Source: Ettlia oleoabundans (taxonomy: Eukaryota; Chlorophyta; Chlorophyceae; Chlamydomonadales). Taken from it: a stretch of DNA of 47,895 nt. How positions within the stretch are numbered: position 1 is the first letter of the stretch; each line of letters opens with the position of its first letter. Shown one piece after another: positions 1 through 13,700 of this stretch. The notes below the pieces were generated by a model. The model saw only the letters and a list, made by a program, of their open reading frames with translations. It ran no database searches and was not told the origin of the DNA. The DNA lies in NCBI GenBank assembly GCA_019693395.1, contig JAAMXP010001398.1:1-47895 (forward strand), read 5' to 3'. The translations under genes and the position numbers were made by a program.

Positions 1-24
1 CCACCCGCCCACACAGTTCCTCAC

Positions 25-3000
25 CTCAAAATACTTGGACACCTCCCGCGGTTCAAATCGGATGGCATCTTTGAAGTCGGGTAGCGCGGCATCCTCGGGC
101 ACAACCATAACACCGCCATCCTCAGCTAGGTGCTGCACGCGGCCCCTGATGTTCTTCAGGTCGCCTGTTAATGTACAACAAAGCAACAATGGGGGGCGGT
201 AGAGGCTTGATCAGAGTACAGGGGCCTGGTGGGAGGTAGCCAAGGGCAAGGAGGGGCAGTGATGACATTACACAATTTGCCAAAAGAGTGGTTGGCAAAC
301 AAACACGATGCTACACCATAGAGGGGCCCATGAGCAGCCAATGTGGTTGTAGTACATAAGTGTACATTGCAGAACCAACCTTCCACAACCAGAACTCGGT
401 CGCCCTTCTCAAACTTGGGCACTGCAGACGCGGTTGCCGTGCCTATGCCGCCCTCGCCCTGCAGGTTCTGCACCAGGCTGGCCAGATCTGTCCCTCCCGC
501 TTCATCAGACTGCATGCAACGGATGAGGAGGGCCAGCGGAGCAGGGAGATGAGGTATAAAAGAAGGTCAGCAATTGCAAAGAGCTCCCACGTGCAAACCG
601 TCGTGTTTGACAAAACCGTCAGATGTGCCCAGCATCACTGCTACCACCATGGGCCTCACCCCAACAGCTGTACTGCGACACATTTCTAAGCAAATCCCTG
701 CCGCCCTACCAACTTGCAAACCTGACCCTTGCAACTTCCAACTATTATACCCTCCACCCCACCTGCGCAGCCGAGTTAAACTTCTGCAGCTCGTCCAGTG
801 GAGGCAGCGCTTCCTGAAGCTCCAGGCTTTTCAATGCAACCTGCCACCATAAAGCAAGCAATGACACCAAATGTTTAACAGTCCTTCAACCAGCCTGTAC
901 CACAGAATGAGCTGCAACCTGTTCAGTTGCCACACTGACCAGCCGATTGTGTTCAACCACCCGCGCGTCAACCCAGCAAGCTAAACCAACTTCTAGGCTG
1001 GTCTACCAGTTCAATACTTGTGTCGAAAACAATACACTGTACCTAGTTTCTACCGGGCGCGCACACGCACACCACCATTAGCCACTCATCATCCACAACG
1101 TGCCACGCACCGTCTTGATGAGGTACCCCTCCAGAAAGCGGTTGCTTCCATTGAGGATGTAGTACACGTCCCCGGTACTGCGGTCCCGCTGCTGCACCAC
1201 ATCCAGGCGGTGGCTGCGAGCCTGCAGGATCACAGGCGCGGAACAAGGGAGTGGTAGTGAGGGGATATGATGCAGACTGGCAAGCCCAGTGGGCGTGTTT
1301 GAGACAGCGGGTGAATGCAGCCAACGCAGGAAGAAGGTTATGAAATCAATTTTTACCATGTGAACCCTATCCTCTCCCAGCCCTCGACGCTCACCTCATC
1401 AGGGTTGAACGGGCGTGCTGGTGGCTTGACCTTGGGCTGCTTCCCAAAGTTGGCCCGCACATCCTCGGGCTTACGGTTGGCCAGGGCTGCCAGATCAATG
1501 CGTGGCACGACCTTGATTGTGCCACGCTGCAGGCAGGGCCAGTACAAGGGGAAGCACAGCATGTACAGGCAGATGAAACATGTGGCACCCAGGCAACTGG
1601 CAGATTACCGCAAGATGAAGCAGTTGGAAATACCTCCACAACCTGTCCTCCCCAATCAGCACCTACATGTGCAGCTCAACCCTCCCTCCTGCCTGCTGCG
1701 CCGTGATTACCAGCATACCAGCACACACTGTACTGTGCCTGTACCTGCGTGGATGGGTCTGTGTCCACCACTTTTGCAAGGTCTCCCTTGTACAGCCCAT
1801 TCTTGATTCGCACCCAGCTGCCAGCCTCTGCAGGCAAACGCACAGTACAGTGAGGCAGGCGAATGGGAGTGAACCAAGTGCCTCGACGAGACAATGGAAA
1901 ACTTGGATTTGAACCAGTAACTACAACACAAATGGGGCAGCATATCTTCCAATGGCAGCTACCCAAAAGGGCACACGGGGCCTCTTGCTGCGCTCTGTGC
2001 TCTCCAGTCTCTACCTCTACTGCCATACCAGCCTTCACCCAGTGCTGACCCTGGCAATCCCGAGTGCTGTTGGCCCCTTGCAGGCACAGCATACCTATGA
2101 CCTTCTCATTGCTGCGTGCCACGGTGATTGCATCCACCATCTCTCCCAGTGGCACAAGCTTGGGGGGTCTGGACTGGTAGATCATGCGCAGGCCTTTCAG
2201 CGCCTCCTTCACTGACGCCTCCTTGTGGGCCTCCACATAGATGTAGCCCTGCGGAGCAGATGAAGGTGGACATACGAGGTAGGTGGGGATGAGTGGCGGA
2301 CGTGGCAGGCAGGCTAAACCAGGATTTGTGTGTCGCAGTTGTCCTATTTGCATGGTGTACACTGACGATCAGGGCTACTCTGATGATTGTGAAACATAAG
2401 CTGGCGCGTGTAAGCACTCAACTGCAGCATTGGTGCAGGCTCGCACCAACAAGCAGAACAACCCCACGGCCAACTCCCGGTACACAGGCCTTTTGTCCAC
2501 CACAACAGCCCCCGCTGCCGGACCAGTGCAGGGGTCAGATGACATTGACACACAGTCGTGTGGCACCCACCTTGAGGTGGTCCTGGCAGAACACAGCTTT
2601 GATGAGTAGCGGAGTGCCCTTCTTGGCAAAGTCGTAGCACTTCTGAAGCAGGCACACCACTGCCTCGCGCTCTTGCCCCTCGCCGCAGCGCACCACCCAG
2701 AGTTTAGGGTCGGCAGGTGTGGGCATGCGCGCCTGCTGCCCAACCGCCGAGCCTACACCATCATCCTCCCCATATGCGGCAGCCGCATACCTGCACCGGC
2801 AGTGGACAAGGTTGCCAGACTGTAAACAGTTGACAAAGCACAACTAGCCACAGGAACCGGTCTGCACGTCGGCCCGTCTGTTCAACAGCCAGCCCACTAG
2901 CTCGAGCAGGTCTAGGCAATTACCACGTGCTCTCGACAGCATGCCAGCGAGCTTTCCACAGCCCATCCAATTGCGACTGCCTTACCACCCAATGAACCCA

Positions 3001-4464
3001 CCAATCATCCTGCATCGCCGATGGAGTGGTCGCCACGGCACCCAGACTGCCCACCCACTCACCCTCTATTGCCAAACCGCTCCTTGATGTACTTCTCAAG
3101 CTCCTCGGGGTTGGGTTCATTGTCTCGTGCGGCAGCCGCCTCAGCCTCCCGAATCTCACGCCGCATCCTCAGCATCTCAGCTGCGCTGGGCACCTCCTCT
3201 CCTGCATCATCAATCATATCATCCATGCCCTCCTCCTGCATTGATGGGGAGGCAAGGTGCGGAGTCAGGTGGTTAATGTAGAGTTGAACAGCACTGGCTT
3301 GTACACGGTAACTGAGGGAACAGCCTCCACAAACACGCTGCACAGTGTAAACCACAGGAGGCCAAAGGGACAAAAGGTAAGTGCAGCCATTATAGCAATC
3401 AGGAGTCGAAAAGCGTTGTGAACTTGAAAATTGACTGCATCATCAGGCGATAGATAGGCGTGCTGCCAGGCAGAACAGGAGGCAAGTAAAACAGCAGGCA
3501 GATGGGCAGGCATTGGCTGCTTGCCTCCAAATCATCCTCGTCCTCATCATCATCCACCTCTGCAACAGTAAACGATGCAGGTAGGGGGATAAGGTGAATG
3601 CAAAGCATTCTGTGCCTCCATCAGCGGCACTAGAGGGCTGAGGGGCACTTTCTGAACTGCTGATGTGACGGCCGGGGGGGGGCCACCTTGCAGTCAAACT
3701 GCGAGCTCGTTCCCATCCTCACACTTGCCTGCAATATCATCAATGAAGGCGGAGGCACGCAGGCGCTTGCGGCCGCCCCTGTCATCATCATCCTGCAATC
3801 ACACATTTAGCCAAAAAAGGGGCAAAACCGCACGGATACAGGTCAGCATCACAGCGCACAGCATACACCGACAAGCTGATTAGGCTGCCTGCTACGACCC
3901 ACGGAATGTTGCACTTTGTGGCACTTATACAAATGTAAGCTTGAGGCGCAGTTGAAGAGCCATCGTAGCAGCAGCCAATTGGTTGCACCTCTTCTGCCGC
4001 ATCGTCAATGAACCCACTCCGCTTCTTCTTCTTCCCCTTGGCCTTCTTCTCCTGCTTTTGCTTCTGCTTCTCGGGTGTTTTCCGGTGCCGCCCAACGTCT
4101 TCCTCGTCATCCTCGTCCTCATCTTCTTCCTCGGATCCCTCCTGCACGGGCGCAAGGTCAGGGCTCACTGTTGAGCTTGCGGCCGCCGCTGCCACACCAT
4201 TCTGCTGCCGTCACCGCCTCCGCCCTTCAGCCTCCTGGGAATTGCCGATGGCAAACCGCCTTCTAACCGCCTTTGGGAACTATTTACAATGCAGACAACC
4301 TCGACAAGGAGAATGGGGAGCCGACCCTCGGCAGGCTAAAGGTGATCGCCGAAGTGCGTGCAATAGGCGTTTGAGCTGCTCTTCAAGCGCACCTCGGAAG
4401 CGTGATACTCCTCCTCCTCCTCCTCGCTGCCGTCAGCCAGGAAATCCTCGTCGCCCTTTGCCAT
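25..4464 (-). CDS. SPT5: Transcription elongation factor SPT5 (partial, 3' end outside window)
   Basis: SPT5 pairs with SPT4 on RNA polymerase II and controls pausing and processivity in the nucleus. Thirteen exons (536 residues) are visible: 4393-4464, 3989-4204, 3729-3792, 3525-3559, 3063-3235, 2571-2790, 2095-2248, 1745-1827, 1395-1526, 1111-1221, 763-840, 380-509, 25-164. All join in frame. Order matches the family: acidic and Lys-rich N-terminus (about 1-185), NGN domain (about 207-300, with LWVVRCGEGQEREAV and GYIYVEAHKEASVKEAL), then KOW modules including GSWVRIKNGLYKGDLAKVVD (about 315-335), KVVPRIDLAALANR, and KFEKGDRVLVVEG (about 479-490). The start is the ATG at 4464 (MAKGDEDF), the first Met before the acidic run. 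The introns after exons 3 and 4 need GC donors (GCAAGT, GCAAGC). The C-terminal KOWs and CTR repeats lie beyond position 1. Head-to-head with PDS5. Confidence 0.93.
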
Positions 4465-4705
4465 ATGTTCCGCTGCTGCGCCTACGCTCAGCCGGCCGCT
4501 GCCTCCTGATTTGAACGCCTTGTCGATGGACTAACAAGCCTGAAGGCGTCGAATTGAGCGAGCGGGGTTATAAGAAAGGAACGCTCCAAATGGCAGCCAA
4601 GCTGGCATCACTTCCTTGCTTTGGGCCGCATAGCAGTTGCCCGCATTTCGCAATAACCTGGGTATGGGCGATCCCAGCTGAGAGCTGCGTTTGGCTGTCT
4701 TGAAT
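4465..4705. promoter_or_regulatory. Shared SPT5/PDS5 bidirectional promoter region
   Basis: This 241-bp spacer separates the two divergent start codons, so both promoters and 5' UTRs must lie in it or overlap the genes. No TATA box in a standard position was evident. A 7-bp inverted repeat (ACGCCTT at about 4517, AAGGCGT at about 4545) is visible. Promoter function is inferred from position only. Confidence 0.45.
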
Positions 4706-7700
4706 ATGGGTGGCGACAAACATAGCACCTACGGCTTTGAGGATGATGAGGACTCGCATCCTGGAATAGAAAAGGCCGGCCGGGTGCTTCTGTCACCCCC
4801 GAAGGGCAAGGACGCCCTGCTGAGACTGCTCAAGGTGTATATTAGCTGGCCCTGCTGCCTTGGCACTGCACATGGCCGGCCGGCTTGTGATCACTGGTTG
4901 CGATGTCCACCCATGCGTGCCGCAGGGTGCCGGGGACAGCCTGGCCGAGGCGTCGCAGAGTTCCGAGAACGCAAAGCTTGCTGCCCGCGACTTAGCCAAG
5001 GCTCTCGGGCGGCCCGAGTTCCTGCGGCACAAGGACAAGGTGCGGCAGCGGGCTGGCATGGCCTGGGTGGGGTTGCAGGCTGCTACGCAACTGGGTGCCC
5101 GCTGGTTGTGCCGCAATGCATCACCTGCGCCACCACCCACCGCCGCCTGCTTGTTCTTGTCGCAGGAGGTGCGGCTCTACACCGCACTATGCATCTGCCA
5201 TATTTTGCGGCTGAACGCGCCTGACACACCTTACACAGATGACCAGCTACAGGTGGGAGTTGGCTCTTGTCTTGGTTGCGGCCAGTGAGCTGGGAGCAGT
5301 TTCTCAGTCGATCTTAACAGCCGGTTAGCATGCCCCCTTCTGCTGTATGTGATATCATGCAATGCTACAGTGGCTGTTGTCGGTTGCATGTTGTTGATTG
5401 CAACTATGTGTTGCACCTACAGAGCATTTTCGAGCTGCTGAACCGTACCTATGCTGAGTTGGAGGACCCGGCTTCGCCCCACTTCCAGCTCTGCCTCTCC
5501 ATACTAGAGACGGTCAACCAGGTGGGTTGTTGCTCAGAATTGAACGGAAGGTACAAACAAAACAAGCGTTGGAGGGGCAGTTTTTCGCAGCTTCCATGCT
5601 GGCCAAGGTTGCTTTTCCCGCCTCTATTGCCCTGCCACATCGCTGCCCGCACTATGCGCAGGTCAAGTGCTCACTGCTGATCCTGGACCTGCCCAACGCT
5701 GAGGAGCTTGTGTGCAGCATGTTCACCACTCTGTTGAAAGCAGTCAAGTAAGCGCAGTTGCCAAAGTCAACAGCACCTGTACCTGTTGCAGTAGACTGCA
5801 TGGCACTGCAAGGTCGGTTGTGCGGATGCCTGCAGGGGCTACAGATGGTTCCAGCCGATGCCAATCGCATCAGTTCATGCCTGTTTTGTTTCTGCTTGTA
5901 TTTCTGCAGCGAGGAGAATGTAGGAGTGCTGGAGGGCACTGTGCTGGAGCTGCTTCGCAGTTTGATTGAGGAGGCCGACGACATTCCACAGCACCAGCTG
6001 GATATCCTCCTGGCTCACCTGCTGCCAAGCACGGCGGCAGAGGCACCGACAGCAGCGAGCCTGGTTGTATCGCTGCTGCAGCGGTGTGAGACCACGGTTC
6101 AACCATATCTGCAGAAGTTCCTCAAGGCACTGTTGACGGGCGCGCGCACCGACAGCGAGCTCAAGGATGATGCGTATGAGCTGTTCTATGCGGTGCGCAT
6201 GTGGTGCGGGTTGGTTTGCCTCCTTGGCGCCTTCACCATTGGCTGAGGCAGGCAGGAGCCGAATAAGGCATCACACTTGCTGCCTGTGTGTGTGTTGCCA
6301 GCACCTGGGGTGAGGGCAAGCCGGCTAACAGGCAGGGGCATATGACTCCTGCTTCTGCTGTGGCATGTTGCTGCACCTGCCAGCGCAGCGCCAATGATAG
6401 CCAGCACCCTCCAACACCATCCTGTCGCTTGTGAGCAGGTGCATGAGACGGTGCCTCAGGCCCTGCTCCCCCTAGAGCCACAGCTGCGGGAGGAGCTTGA
6501 GGGGGAGACTGAGGCATCCAAGCGGCGGGCCGCGGTGGAGCTGGTCGCCAAGCTGTTGACTCAGCACCCAGGTGGAGGTGCCAAGATTTTAGATGAATAC
6601 GAGCCGCTGCTGGGGGCGCTGCTGGGGCGCGCCAGCGATGTGGAGGTGGGTGGTGTTGTGCTGCTGTCATGCACATCTGCCACTACCAAAAATGCCAGGG
6701 TAGGAACCGCAGGTGAAATTTGGCCTTTTCAAGGCAAAAACTGGGTGCAGTTGGTTCAACTTTGCCCCACTGCCTGCATGCCAACCTCTTCTTCTGCTTT
6801 GCGTGACTTGTATGGCAGGCCGAGGTGCGTCGCAAGGTGATGGAACATGCAGCTTCACTGATGGAGGCGTGCAGTGGGCGCAGCGAGCGGCAGCTGGAAG
6901 TGTTGCGCACGGTGACAGACCGGCTGTATGATGTGGAGGAAAGCGTGCGGCGGGCGGCAGTGGCGGCGGTTTGCGCTTTGTTGCAGCAGCACCCGCAGCT
7001 GGCAACCAGTACCGCCACCAATGGCCGCGGTCGGGTGCTGCAATGCCTGTCAGCGCGGCTGCGGGACAAGAAGCTGGGTGTGCGGCGGGAGGTGGCCAGC
7101 CAGCTGGCAGCCCTTGTGCGTACATGGGTGATCGCGGCGGCGGAGGCCCAGGCCACCGGCTCCAGCACAGCAGATGTGCCTGACACGCGCACTATGCTGG
7201 CCATCCCGCTTGTGCTGTGCAATCTGGCGGTGCGAGATACAGAGCTGGGCTACCACATCTTTGACACGGTGTTCCGTGCCGGCATCTTCCCTGCCAAGCT
7301 GGCGCCTGCTGACGTGGCACGCTACTGGGCCCAGCTATGGTTCCAAGCTGGTGAGCGCACAGCTGGACAGGCGCCTGCTGGAGAATTGCAAGGAACCTGC
7401 AGGGCGTGATGTCACTACTCAAGTGCAACCTGGATGGTGCTCTAGAATTGAAAGCTGTGTTCTACACCATCCCTGCCATTCCTGCAGGCGATGAGAGCCG
7501 GCCAATGCTGGCAGGCATCTTGCAGGGCAAATGCAACATGCAGGGACAGGTGCAACGCCTGCTTGCGCTGCGAGCTGCCATTAAGGACCAGCGCACATCC
7601 AGCTTAGCAGGGGCAGCAAGCTCAATGGGCGGCGGCGCAGCGTCAGGCTCGGTGCTGGGTGGCGGTCTGAGCAGCATGAGCAGTGCGGGTGGCCAGCGGC

Positions 7701-10700
7701 CAGCAAACCCGGAGGCGCAGCTGCAGAGCTGCGTGCAGGAGCTGGCAGGGGTGCTGCGGGACGTCAGCAGGCCAGAGGAAGGTGGGTGGCTTGCAAGACG
7801 CCTTTAGGTCTGCTTGCATGCAGAGGCAGCACACATTGTGATGCGCTTGCTGTCGCTCTTGCCGTCCTCGCACTGTTGGTTTATGGGGTGGTTATGGTTA
7901 GCAGCCTGCACTTGCACTGCCTCACCTGTTTCGCTGGTGGACAAGCTTGGCTTCATGAGTGCCGCGTCGGGACATGCATGTTTGCCTGGCCCTGCCACAG
8001 GCCTCCAGAAGCTACTTGAGGCCAAGGACAACCACATCTTCAGGGGATTAGCCACCCTGGCGGCTCACGGCTGCACTTGCAAGGTGGCAGTGGCAGGTGC
8101 GCACCGTGCGCCTTCACACAATGTTGTTGTGTTCTGAGTGCCAGCAAATCTGCTGCTCGGTTAGATCTTGATTTTGCTTGCCTTCAAACAAGCTTGCGGC
8201 TGCTATCCTATCTTTTCCCACCCCTCTGCCACTGCTTAAACAAGTGTCGCTAATCTTTACAGCCTGTCCCACCTAATCTGTGCAGCTGGGAAGGATGTGA
8301 TGCAGCGCGTGGGGTCCAAGGGGCCCGCTGCAGACCTGGTGCGTGTGCTGGTCGCCCGCCTTACCCCCAGCCTGCTGCCACCCGAGGTCCTGCATGCGGC
8401 GATGGAGGAGGCAGAGCAGAGTGAAGACGGTGAGCGATCTCCTAGGGTTGTAATGGCAGTTTGTTCTTTGCGGCTTGAGTGGTGAATGAAGCCGGGCCAC
8501 GGCTAAACAGGGTGTTGAAAACCAGGCTCAGGCAATTTGCCTATGATCGTTCAAAGCCAAGGCATACAGCCTTGGTTTATGCCTAAGCAGAGTCATACTC
8601 ATGCGGCAGCCCCATCTTCCTGTCTGCAGTCCAGAGATTTGTGGTGGATGCGGCGGCTGCAGCACCGCGCCTGCTGGCCCAGGTGTGCATGCAGTACGGC
8701 ATGTCAGGCCTGGACCACTGCCTGTGTGCACAATCAGGATTAACCCAGGGGTCCATAATCATATGGCATTGTGTGCTACGGTACGCTAAGTTGTGTTGAG
8801 CCAGTCCTTGCAGGGCCTGGATCAGACTCTCGCCATGTTCGAGTCGGATGATCCCGCGGTGGCAGAGTGTGGTGCCAAAGTGCTGGCCCATGCGGGCAGG
8901 TGGATGCTGGCGCACTGCCAGAAAACCAAGCAGGCAGTGCCACACGCGGTGAGTCAAAGCAGATGACAGTTGTTTGCCCTGTGTCTTTGCTAAACTGTTC
9001 AGCACATGCTCGCAACCTGGTTCAACAGCGGCAACACCCTTGTGACTCATCCTCCATGATTTGAGTGAGCTGATCTGCAGCTTGTGGATCGACTGAAGCG
9101 CATGTGCACAAAGGGTGGGCCGAGTGCGGTCAAGGCAGCTGTGAAGGCACTTGTCGTGATGGCGGGGCCTGACAAGGCGGCTGATGTGGCCTCCGACGTG
9201 GCAGACAAGTTGCTGCAGCAGCTCAAGGTAGGCCCGCACGGCGGATGACTGTTGTAACCAGCCTGACGGCTTAGAGCTGCTGCAGTCCATCATGCCCGGC
9301 AGTTGCTATGTTCCCACAAGGAACTTGAAGCGCTCAGCTCTCTACCCAGGCATAGCCTTTGCATCACCACCCCTGCCCTTGTCAAGCTCTTTGTTGTGCA
9401 GGCCCCTGCTACGCAGTCGTCCCATGTCTCCTTGCTGGCTGCACTCAAGGGTCTCTCGATGATTGGGCGGCTGCTGCCGACTGTGTTTGAGACGCGTGCT
9501 GATCAGGTGCTGGACTTTGTGGTGGGTGACCTCATGGAGGCTGATCTCAACAGGTGGGTGGTGGTATGCTGGAAAATGCAGGCGGGGATTGCGGGGTGTT
9601 GTGAAATGTATGGGGACTTGATGGAGGATGTTCCCAGGTAGAAGGGTAAGTCGCAGCGCATGCGTGACAAGATGACAACACTACAGGCTGGGCTCACGCA
9701 GGTATGGAGTAGTTTAAACGGGGCACATCACTTCAATTTCAGAGACGTGGTGTTTATCAGCAGGCCAGGAACCAGTGGCAGAGTCGGGAGAGCAGGCGCG
9801 GGTATTGGAGTGGGCTGGATGGGGCAAAGGAACTAGTCCGTTTGAGAAGCCCTCAATAAGTGTTTCAGCAAACAATAAAAACAATTTGGTCCGTCCTCCA
9901 CAGGGGCAAGCCGCTGCCTGGCGTGGAGGCGCGTCCCTCGGCAGCAGCGGGGCGTGTTTGGCGCCGACCCGCCGCCGTCACTGCCATCAAGACTGCTGCG
10001 CTGCGTACCGTGTGCCAGGCTCTGGTGCCAGACAGCCCAAAGGCTGAAATTACGCAGGTGAGCTTTGGATTACCTGTAGTACACATCTGGGACGGTTGTT
10101 GCTTGTGCGATTGGGTGTTGGCCAGCTGTGTTGACCCTGCCAGCTTTTAACTCCCGCCAAAATTGTAAGGCCGACGGTTTTCCTGAGCTGATGCGCCCCA
10201 AATCCAGCTACCAACCTACTCTACAAACACCTCTCTAAGCTGCACTAAGCTCTGTATACTTGACTGCTCATCTCCTGCTGCAGCACATGATTGAGCGGGC
10301 TCAGCTTTTGTGGGAGCTGCTTGACCCTCTGCTTGACACGGATGAGTCGGAACCACAGTTCCAGCCCTTCAACCTTGTGTGAGTCGCTTGTAGCTGTCAG
10401 CGTCGGCATTTGCATGGACGTTCGTTATGAGGAGTGGCTATGCCAGCGGTGACAGCCATGTACGACTAGCATTAGGAGCTGTTTCTTTCTGGCGGAATGC
10501 GCTGCCTGGGCTGCTGTTGCTTGCAGCTGGTGCCCCGGCCTTTGCCTGTAGCCTCTACAGCAGTGGGACATTGAGGGCCCTAGCTTGACCTGTTATCGCT
10601 GCCCTGGCATCCACGCAGCTTCCCCAAAACGAGCGATTCGGAGCACGCACAGCTGCAGCGTGATGCTCGCTCTAAGCGACGACGCGTAGAGGGCGGTTGT

Positions 10701-13700
10701 GGCGGCAGCATCGACGAGGAGGAGGAGAGCAAGGGTGATGAGGATCAGTACCTCAAATGCACAGGTGCGTGGGCGTTGTTTTGTTGAAAGACAGGGTCGC
10801 AGCGCTTGATGTCTTCGGGCCGTGAATTGACTGCACCAAGCTGAGCAGGCAGGCTCGTTGTCTGCGCATGCAGTAGCCGTCCCACTTTGTGGCCTGCCTG
10901 TTCTCTCCCCATTGTCACGCACATGCTCCAATCAAATATACCATTCTCTGTCTGCATTCCTTGCAGATGCCGCCTGGGTGCGATACTCGGCGGTATGCGG
11001 CCTGCTGCGCCTGGCACGTGCCTATGATGCTGCTATGCCTGCACCAATCTACGCCAACCTGGCACTTAGTTTCCAAGAGCCGATGCTGGAGCCGCGCCGC
11101 GCCATGACAGCCAAGCTAAGCTCGGCAGTCAATCTGTTGGCAGGAAGGCAGCAGGTTGGTTGGCAATGCATTGTCGGGGCAGTTTGGTGTGTGGGTGCTT
11201 ATGCTGCATGTACCCTCTATATTGTCGCTTTTCTAGAACATCTGAGCGCTGGGTTGCTACGGCCCCCTTCCAATGGATGTGATGGAAAGTGTTTCACAAT
11301 CTGCACTTTTCACTAGCCCATATCTTGCCCCTTATATGCTGCCGTTGCCTCCAACATGTGCTGCAGGCTTCCCGTGCAGAGCGCGCTGCCAAGTACGCCG
11401 CTGTGCTGTCGCTGTTTGCTGTCGACCCTGAGGAGCGGAACCGTGCCTTTGCGCTGCGCACATTGCGTGATTTCGTACTGCAGCGCAGGTGGGCTGGGTG
11501 TGGAGGTCAGGGCGCACACGGGGTGCCAAATGTGCCAGATTAAGAGCTTGATCGGCACTAATGTTCATTGCTTTGCAAACCTTCACTTCACTGTGTGATG
11601 TGATGGGAACCCGTGGACTGCAAAAAGTCAATGCCAACATTCCTGATCAACCCTCCACACACCTCTGCACACCTATATCTGATTACGTCATGCTGTGCAG
11701 GCGCGTAGTGACGCGCATGGCACAGAGCGCGGCTGCTACGGGTGGGGGTGGCGGCACGCTGATGCAGGACATGCCTGAGTTCATGCTTGCCTTCCTCGTC
11801 TTTCTGCTAGCGCACCACCCGGACTATCCCACGCAGGAGGTGCGTGCATGCGTGCGTGCTTGAAAAAAGGAGACAGGGTGTTTATGTCGGTGATGAGGTA
11901 CCGGTAGTGAGAAGGTCAGGGCCAGACAAGTTACTTTAGTTACACAGCGAATACAAGCGTCGAGTTTGTGCTGCGCATCTGGCAAGGCTGCTGGATGTCT
12001 GGGGCAACGCCCAGATGCCTGATAAGCAGCTCATTGCTCCCATGTCCCATTTGTCCTGCCGGTATGCCCGCTGTTTGTGACCTCTCAGATTCACCGTATT
12101 GTGTCCCAGCAAGTGTCCCCTTGCCACCCTGCAGCGCCTGGAGGAGTACAGCCAGGCTAGCCCTGAGGAGCAGGAGGAGATGTATGGGCAGGGGGGTCCC
12201 TTTGCGCCCTTCGTGGGTATGCTGCAGGTGGGGACCAACAACGGTGTTTTGGCTGGAGTAGAGTCCTTGCATGCATCATGGGATTGCAACCCCGTTCCTG
12301 CTGCCGCGCTGCTCTCCCCTTTGGGTGCGATTTCTATCGAGAGTGTGACCACTGAGCTTCATCCCCGTGTGTTGTAATTCTGTGTGCTATTCTGTGTATC
12401 GATCCTGGCATCCCTCTTCCTACTCTGTCTCCCCCCTCCCACCCGATTTTACCATCCACACCTTACTTCGCCCCCCACCCTGCTGCAGTTTGCTCTGGAG
12501 GCGCTGGTGGTGCCTGCGGATCACCCCACCAGCACAACCGACGTTGCGCGCCTTCTGCCCCCCATCATGAAACTGCTGCGAACGATAAAGTTCTGTGCAG
12601 ATGCATCAGTAGAGCCACGCACAGAGGTGAGCTGAGCAAAGGCAGGATGCTGCTATGCTGAAGCCTGATGAGGACCAACAGTGCCTTGCTGAACACGTCT
12701 GCTGGTTTCTGTCGACGCCCAAACTGCCCGGCTGCCGCTGGGGGAAAAGGTGTTGTATATTTGCTCAATTCTGCTGGTTGCCTCTCTTGATGACCGTGTC
12801 ACTTTGCCGTGCAGGAGGCACACCAGCTGTGTGACTTGGGGCTGGTGCTACTCAAGCAGATTTGTGTGCGGCTGACCAAGGGCAAAGAGGTTGATCCAGG
12901 GCGCTTCCCGGGCCAGATTGTGCTGCCCAAGCTCTGCTTCAGGCCCAACATGCAGCAGCGTGAGTGTGGGGATGGCACTGCAGGGCCATTCACCTGATGA
13001 GATTGTGTGGTTCTCTGTCAACACACAGTTCATACCCACTCCCAGCTGCTTGACTCTGCCCTTGCGTCTGCAGCCAAGCGTGTGGATGGCAGCGATCTTC
13101 CACCTGCACGGTTCTTTTCGCCAGGGCTCTACGAGGATGATCTGTTCCTGCGCAGGTGGTAGCATTAATGACCATTGCAGCCATGGTCTGTGCTTGCTGG
13201 TTGTCAATTCAGCTGTTGAAGGGTAAAAGGATTGCACCTGAGTGTGCATGTAGACTTGCTGCTGCATGTATTTAACCAGCTTAGTGGTCACGCTGTTTGG
13301 GAACTCCGTGCAAGACTGCCACTGACCCTTCCTGCAGGCTTTTGATGCCCAACCTGCCTGGCCCTGCTGCCAAGACCCGCAAGCCGCGCTCCAAAGCGGG
13401 TAGCCAGCGACGCGGCAGGGCTGGCAAGGCAGCTGCTGCTGAGGCTGATGACGAAGAGGTCACGATGGAAGAGGCGGGAGGTAGGAGTTAACAGCAGCGC
13501 CTGGGTTTTCGCCTGGACGTGGTCTGAGGATACCTGTTGCATCAGTTTGGAGAATCTGGGACCTCAAGCGCATGACTTATTGCAGTTATACCGTGCTGTT
13601 GCTGGCTGCCGTGCCCGCAGGCGAGGAATCAGTAGGCGGCACCCCCCACCCGGAACCCCAGTTGTCAAATGAGGAGCGGCAGCCGCCCGGCGGCAGCGGC

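Noticed and set aside
9554..9903. Possible extra PDS5 exon around 9650-9700
   Set aside because: An open stretch exists, but the flanking exons join in frame without it and no phase-neutral acceptor-donor pair was convincing.
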